A stretch of DNA of 64,000 nt from Actinoalloteichus_B caeruleus (GTDB taxonomy: Bacteria; Actinomycetota; Actinomycetes; Mycobacteriales; Pseudonocardiaceae): NCBI RefSeq assembly GCF_000718005.1, contig NZ_JODV01000002.1; one strand, 5' to 3'. Shown here piece after piece: positions 61,353 to 64,000 of this stretch (position 1 is its first letter; the number at the start of each line of letters is the position of its first letter). The translations under genes and the position numbers were made by a program. The notes beneath the pieces are model-generated. The model searched no databases, was not told the DNA's origin, and saw nothing but the letters and a program-made list of their open reading frames with translations.

Positions 61353-62171
61353 ATGGCCAACCCGTTCGTGAAGTTCTGGAAGTACCTCATGGCGGCGTTC
61401 TCGTCGAAGATCGACGAGCACGCGGACCCGAAGGTGCAGATCCAGCAGGCCATCGAGGAGGCGCAGCGGCAGCACCAGGCGCTGTCCCAGCAGGCCGCCG
61501 CCGTGATCGGCAACCAGCGTCAGCTGGAGATGAAGCTCAACCGGCGGCTTGGGGACGTCGAGAAGCTCCAGGCCTCGGCCAGGCAGGCACTGGTGATGGC
61601 CGATGACGCCAGGAACCAGGGTGACCTGGAGAAGGCACAGCAGTACGAGAACAGCGCCCAGGCGTTCGCGGCCCAGCTGGTCAGCGCCGAGCAGGAGATC
61701 GAGGACCTCAAGAGCCTCCACGACTCCGCGCTCCAGGCCGCCAACGAGGCCAAGCAGGCGGTGGAGCGCAACGCCATGCAGCTCCAGCAGAAGATCGCCG
61801 AGCGCACCAAGCTGCTCAGCCAGCTGGAGCAGGCGAAGATGCAGGAGCAGGTGTCCAGCTCCCTCCAGCAGATGAGCGAGCTCGCCGCCCCGAAGAACAC
61901 CCCGTCGCTCGACGAGGTCCGCGACAAGATCGAGAAGCGGTACTCGACGGCGATGGGGCAGACGGAGCTGGCGAAGAACTCGGTCCAGGGGCGGATGATG
62001 GAGGTCGAACAGGCCTCGGTGAACATGGCCGGTGTCTCCAGGCTGGAGCAGATCCGTGCCAGCATGGGTGGGGGATCCGCTGGCCAGGTGGGTGGCGGTG
62101 CCGCGGCGCCGCAGCCGGCCCAGCCGCAGAACATCCAGCAGCCCGGTCAGCAGCAGCCAGGCCAGGCCTGA
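61353..62171 (+). CDS. pspA: PspA/IM30 family envelope stress protein
   Basis: The 272-aa membrane-remodelling protein is nearly all alpha-helical: ANPFVKFWKYLMAAFSSKID start with the amphipathic helix, coiled coil through about 215, then a glutamine/proline/glycine tail (QQPGQQQPGQ). PspA proteins form rods on the inner membrane under proton-leak stress; in mycobacteria PspA (Rv2744c) works with ClgR and PspM. ATG 61353 has GGAGG upstream. It is in the clgR-unknown-pspA-pspM row. Confidence 0.94.
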   Translation: MANPFVKFWKYLMAAFSSKIDEHADPKVQIQQAIEEAQRQHQALSQQAAAVIGNQRQLEMKLNRRLGDVEKLQASARQALVMADDARNQGDLEKAQQYENSAQAFAAQLVSAEQEIEDLKSLHDSALQAANEAKQAVERNAMQLQQKIAERTKLLSQLEQAKMQEQVSSSLQQMSELAAPKNTPSLDEVRDKIEKRYSTAMGQTELAKNSVQGRMMEVEQASVNMAGVSRLEQIRASMGGGSAGQVGGGAAAPQPAQPQNIQQPGQQQPGQA

Positions 62172-62193
62172 GCGACCGAGGGTGTGACTCCAG

Positions 62194-62994
62194 GTGGCGG
62201 ATCGCAGGGGCGACGTGTCCGACCTCGTTTCGGTGGCGAACCAGGCCGGTGGCCTGATCGCCAGCAAGTTCCGCCAGGGCCTGGACAAGTGGCGTGACCC
62301 GCGGGCCCAGCTGCTGCGCAAGCGGCGCCGGGCCCGGCGGGGCCTCTACGTCAAGACCGGTTTAGCCGCCCTCGCCGGGGCGTTCGCGTTCACCGTGGGC
62401 AGCGAGCCAGGGCTGGAGACGTCCGAGGTCGTCGTGGGCGGGGTGAGCGCCCTGATCGGGGCGAGCGCGGTGTCCTCCGGCGTGCGGACAGTCCGGCTGT
62501 ACCGGACCCCGCTGCCCGAGGAGGCGGTGGCACCGCCACCTCCGCCGCCCCTGCCCGATCCGGGTTCCGCCGCGCACAAGCCGATGCGGCGGCTCGCCGA
62601 CGCGGAGGCCAGTCTCGCGGAGTTGCTCCACCAGTTGTCCACCCCGGTCGGCGGGGCGCCGCTCGTCCCGGAGGAGTCCGTGCGGAGGATTCGGGGGACC
62701 GCGCGGGAGGCGGGTGACGCGGCTCGGGCGGCCGCCGCTCGGCTCCAGGCGGTCGAGCGGGCCAGGGATGCCTCTCCCGCCTCGGAACGTGCCGCCCTGG
62801 CCGGGGACATCGACCGGTTGGCCGCCAGGCTCCACGACGGCGTGGACGGCTTCGGGCGGTTGGTGGCCACGGCGGGTCGCACCGTCGCAGCCCATGACCA
62901 CGACACCTCCGCGCCGGCGCTCACCGAGGCCGCGGACTACCTCGACGGGCTCGCCGCCGGGCTGCGGGAGCTGTCCCGCTCACCCCGGCTCTGA
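62194..62994 (+). CDS. pspM: Envelope stress response membrane protein PspM
   Basis: The 266-aa protein resembles M. tuberculosis Rv2743c (PspM): a basic N-terminus (LLRKRRRARRGLYVK), two transmembrane segments (about 50-70, TGLAALAGAFAFTVG, and about 78-100, VVVGGVSALIGASAVS), a proline tract and a helical C-terminal domain with alanine-rich coiled coil. PspM anchors the PspA-ClgR system in the membrane. GTG 62194 lies 22 bp after the pspA stop. The family match rests on context and overall plan more than on a short motif. Confidence 0.82.
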   Translation: MADRRGDVSDLVSVANQAGGLIASKFRQGLDKWRDPRAQLLRKRRRARRGLYVKTGLAALAGAFAFTVGSEPGLETSEVVVGGVSALIGASAVSSGVRTVRLYRTPLPEEAVAPPPPPPLPDPGSAAHKPMRRLADAEASLAELLHQLSTPVGGAPLVPEESVRRIRGTAREAGDAARAAAARLQAVERARDASPASERAALAGDIDRLAARLHDGVDGFGRLVATAGRTVAAHDHDTSAPALTEAADYLDGLAAGLRELSRSPRL

Positions 62995-63470
62995 CCGGGG
63001 TTCCCCCTTCCCGTACCCCCACCCTCGGCCCCGGGGGCCGGCAGCCCGGTTCCCACTCTCGGACCATGTGCGGCAGGCCGGGTGGAGCCGTCAGGAGGGC
63101 GGGTTCGGCCCGGGTGCGCGCCGGAGGGGTGCGCTGGGCTGGCGGTGCCAGGAACCCGGCCGGAATGAGCACTGGAGTCCCTCCCGCCTCGGGAGCGGCC
63201 TCGCGGGGACGGCGTTCGGCGTCGCCTCCTTCCGCTTCGGGTGAGCTCGGCGGCCTGAACCTCCGGTCCGCGTGGGACGTCGGTGTGGATGCCGGTGGGC
63301 GCGCGGGCGGGCCGCCGGTGGTGTTGGGCGGACGGCGGGCGCCGCGTGGTGGCAGGATGCGACCTCGCGCGGGGAGGTGTCGGCATGCCGTTGTGGCGGT
63401 CCTCGTCGGCCTCGGCAGCGACGAGACGGCCTCTCGCCACGATGTGGGGCGGGGGCCGTCCAGCGCGTGT
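62995..63470. other. Intergenic, no gene supported
   Basis: About 475 bp between convergent pspM and the DUF397 gene. Open frames are compositional; none has a start signal and protein-like content. No repeat or RNA gene was recognised. Confidence 0.5.
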
Positions 63471-63671
63471 TCACCGGTCGTCACGGCCGGCCTGGATGGC
63501 GCGCGGGAAAGAGGACCACCGTGGGCCCGTAACGGTGACGTGGCCAGCGGCCCGATCTTTGGTGTCCCGCACCGCGACACCGTCGGCGAACCGGCCGACC
63601 TCGACGCGGGCGGAACCATTCCGCGACCGGCGTGCCTTCCGCCAGTGCTCCGGCTCGTGGTGCACCGTCAT
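63471..63671 (-). CDS. DUF397 domain protein
   Basis: The 66-aa protein is a DUF397 member: WRKARRSRNGSARVEVGRF, then VAVRDTKDRAAGHVTVT and a final WSSF segment. These very small proteins, often next to XRE/DUF5753 regulators, act with them in development and antibiotic control in streptomycetes. ATG 63671 overlaps the stop of the upstream regulator (ATGA). Confidence 0.88.
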   Translation of the reverse strand: MTVHHEPEHWRKARRSRNGSARVEVGRFADGVAVRDTKDRAAGHVTVTGPRWSSFPRAIQAGRDDR

Positions 63672-64000
63672 GATCTCCTCTCCATTCTCCCGATCACGTC
63701 AGCGATGAGTGCGCAGGTGTCGTCCGGGCTCATCGCGACTTCCCGCACCCTGTCCGCCGCTTCCTGGTACGCGCCGACATCCTTGGCTTCATGGAGGAAC
63801 AGGGCGGACCGCCGTGTCTCCAACCGCACCACTGGCGCGTCATCGCCCCCGCGCTCGACGATGCCGAACGCACCCTCGAGCCCGGGATGCCAGCCCACAC
63901 CCATCGGCACCACGCGAAGGTCCACCGTCGGCCACTCGACGACGTGCGGCAGCCACAGCAGGTGCTCGCGCATCACGTGGTGACGGAAGCGTGGACCGAT
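63668..64000 (-). CDS. XRE/DUF5753 transcriptional regulator, N-terminus outside window
   Basis: The last 110 residues of a DUF5753-domain regulator; the N-terminal helix-turn-helix lies beyond the window edge. Visible segments WPTVDLRVVPMGVGWHPGLE, FGIVERGGDDAPVVRLET and the end RRSALFLHEAKDVGAY match the ligand-like C-terminal domain of this family. The stop overlaps the DUF397 start, so the two are cotranslated. Such XRE-DUF397 pairs are abundant in Streptomyces and Pseudonocardiaceae. Confidence 0.85.
   Translation of the reverse strand: MGPRFRHHVMREHLLWLPHVVEWPTVDLRVVPMGVGWHPGLEGAFGIVERGGDDAPVVRLETRRSALFLHEAKDVGAYQEAADRVREVAMSPDDTCALIADVIGRMERRS

Noticed and set aside
63066..63983. Plus-strand open frame over the right edge
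   Set aside because: Antisense to the DUF397 and DUF5753 genes and without protein-like composition.

Overview
The window is chromosomal DNA of a very G+C-rich actinomycete. Most start codons are GTG, synonymous third positions are almost all G or C, and several genes look leaderless. The backbone gene order (proS, two small alanine-rich genes, rimP-nusA-ylxR-infB, rbfA, MATE, truB, ribF, rpsO, pnp, M16 peptidase, dapB, thyX, dapA, rnj, ftsK, argA, pgsA, clgR, pspA, pspM) matches, from memory, the Mycobacterium tuberculosis segment running from Rv2845c (proS) to Rv2743c (pspM). With the DUF397/XRE pair at the right edge and a WXG-type glycine-rich protein, this points to Mycobacteriales/Pseudonocardiales, with a Pseudonocardiaceae-like genome as the best guess. 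Species cannot be assigned from the sequence alone.

Layout. 0-10 kb: a small unknown protein, YaaA-like protein, prolyl-tRNA synthetase, two proline-rich single-pass membrane proteins with extracellular domains, a luciferase-like oxidoreductase, a YjbQ-family protein and a PLP enzyme. 9.8-26.3 kb: the translation/RNA cluster (ferritin-like DUF4439 protein and lipoprotein diverging from rimP-nusA-ylxR-infB; DUF503, rbfA; truB, ribF, HTH, thpR, rpsO, pnp), interrupted by a GNAT and a CGNR regulator where nrnA would usually sit. 26.3-37 kb: M16 peptidase-dapB-TPR, GNAT, AlkX/YcaQ-like glycosylase, a DUF4097 + ribbon-helix-helix pair, thyX, an ACT-domain pseudogene with three frameshifts, and dapA-rnj. 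37-44 kb: a FAD/Fe-S D-2-hydroxyacid dehydrogenase, a small type I-E-like CRISPR array without cas genes, plsC and ftsK. 44-55.5 kb: accessory genes (ptsI without HPr, flavin monooxygenase-like, DoxX with a histidine-rich tail, WXG/Gly-rich protein, a secreted phosphodiester glycosidase-metallophosphoesterase fusion, a secreted phospholipase A2). 56-63 kb: argA, rimO-pgsA-pncC, then clgR-unknown-pspA-pspM, an envelope-stress module. The right edge holds a DUF397 gene overlapped by a truncated XRE/DUF5753 regulator.

How it fits together. The core supplies ribosome assembly and initiation (RimP, RbfA, IF2, S15, TruB, RimO), RNA decay (PNPase, RNase J), diaminopimelate/lysine synthesis (DapA, DapB), thymidylate and arginine entry steps (ThyX, ArgA), chromosome segregation (FtsK) and membrane lipid and envelope maintenance (PgsA, PlsC, Psp). 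The most unusual signals are a helically phased array of TGACNYCA-type sites over the promoter of the ribbon-helix-helix gene (about 32701-32786), a GAAC-N4-GTTC palindrome upstream of rpsO, a near-palindrome upstream of clgR, and the secreted hydrolase/WXG group at 48.7-55.5 kb.
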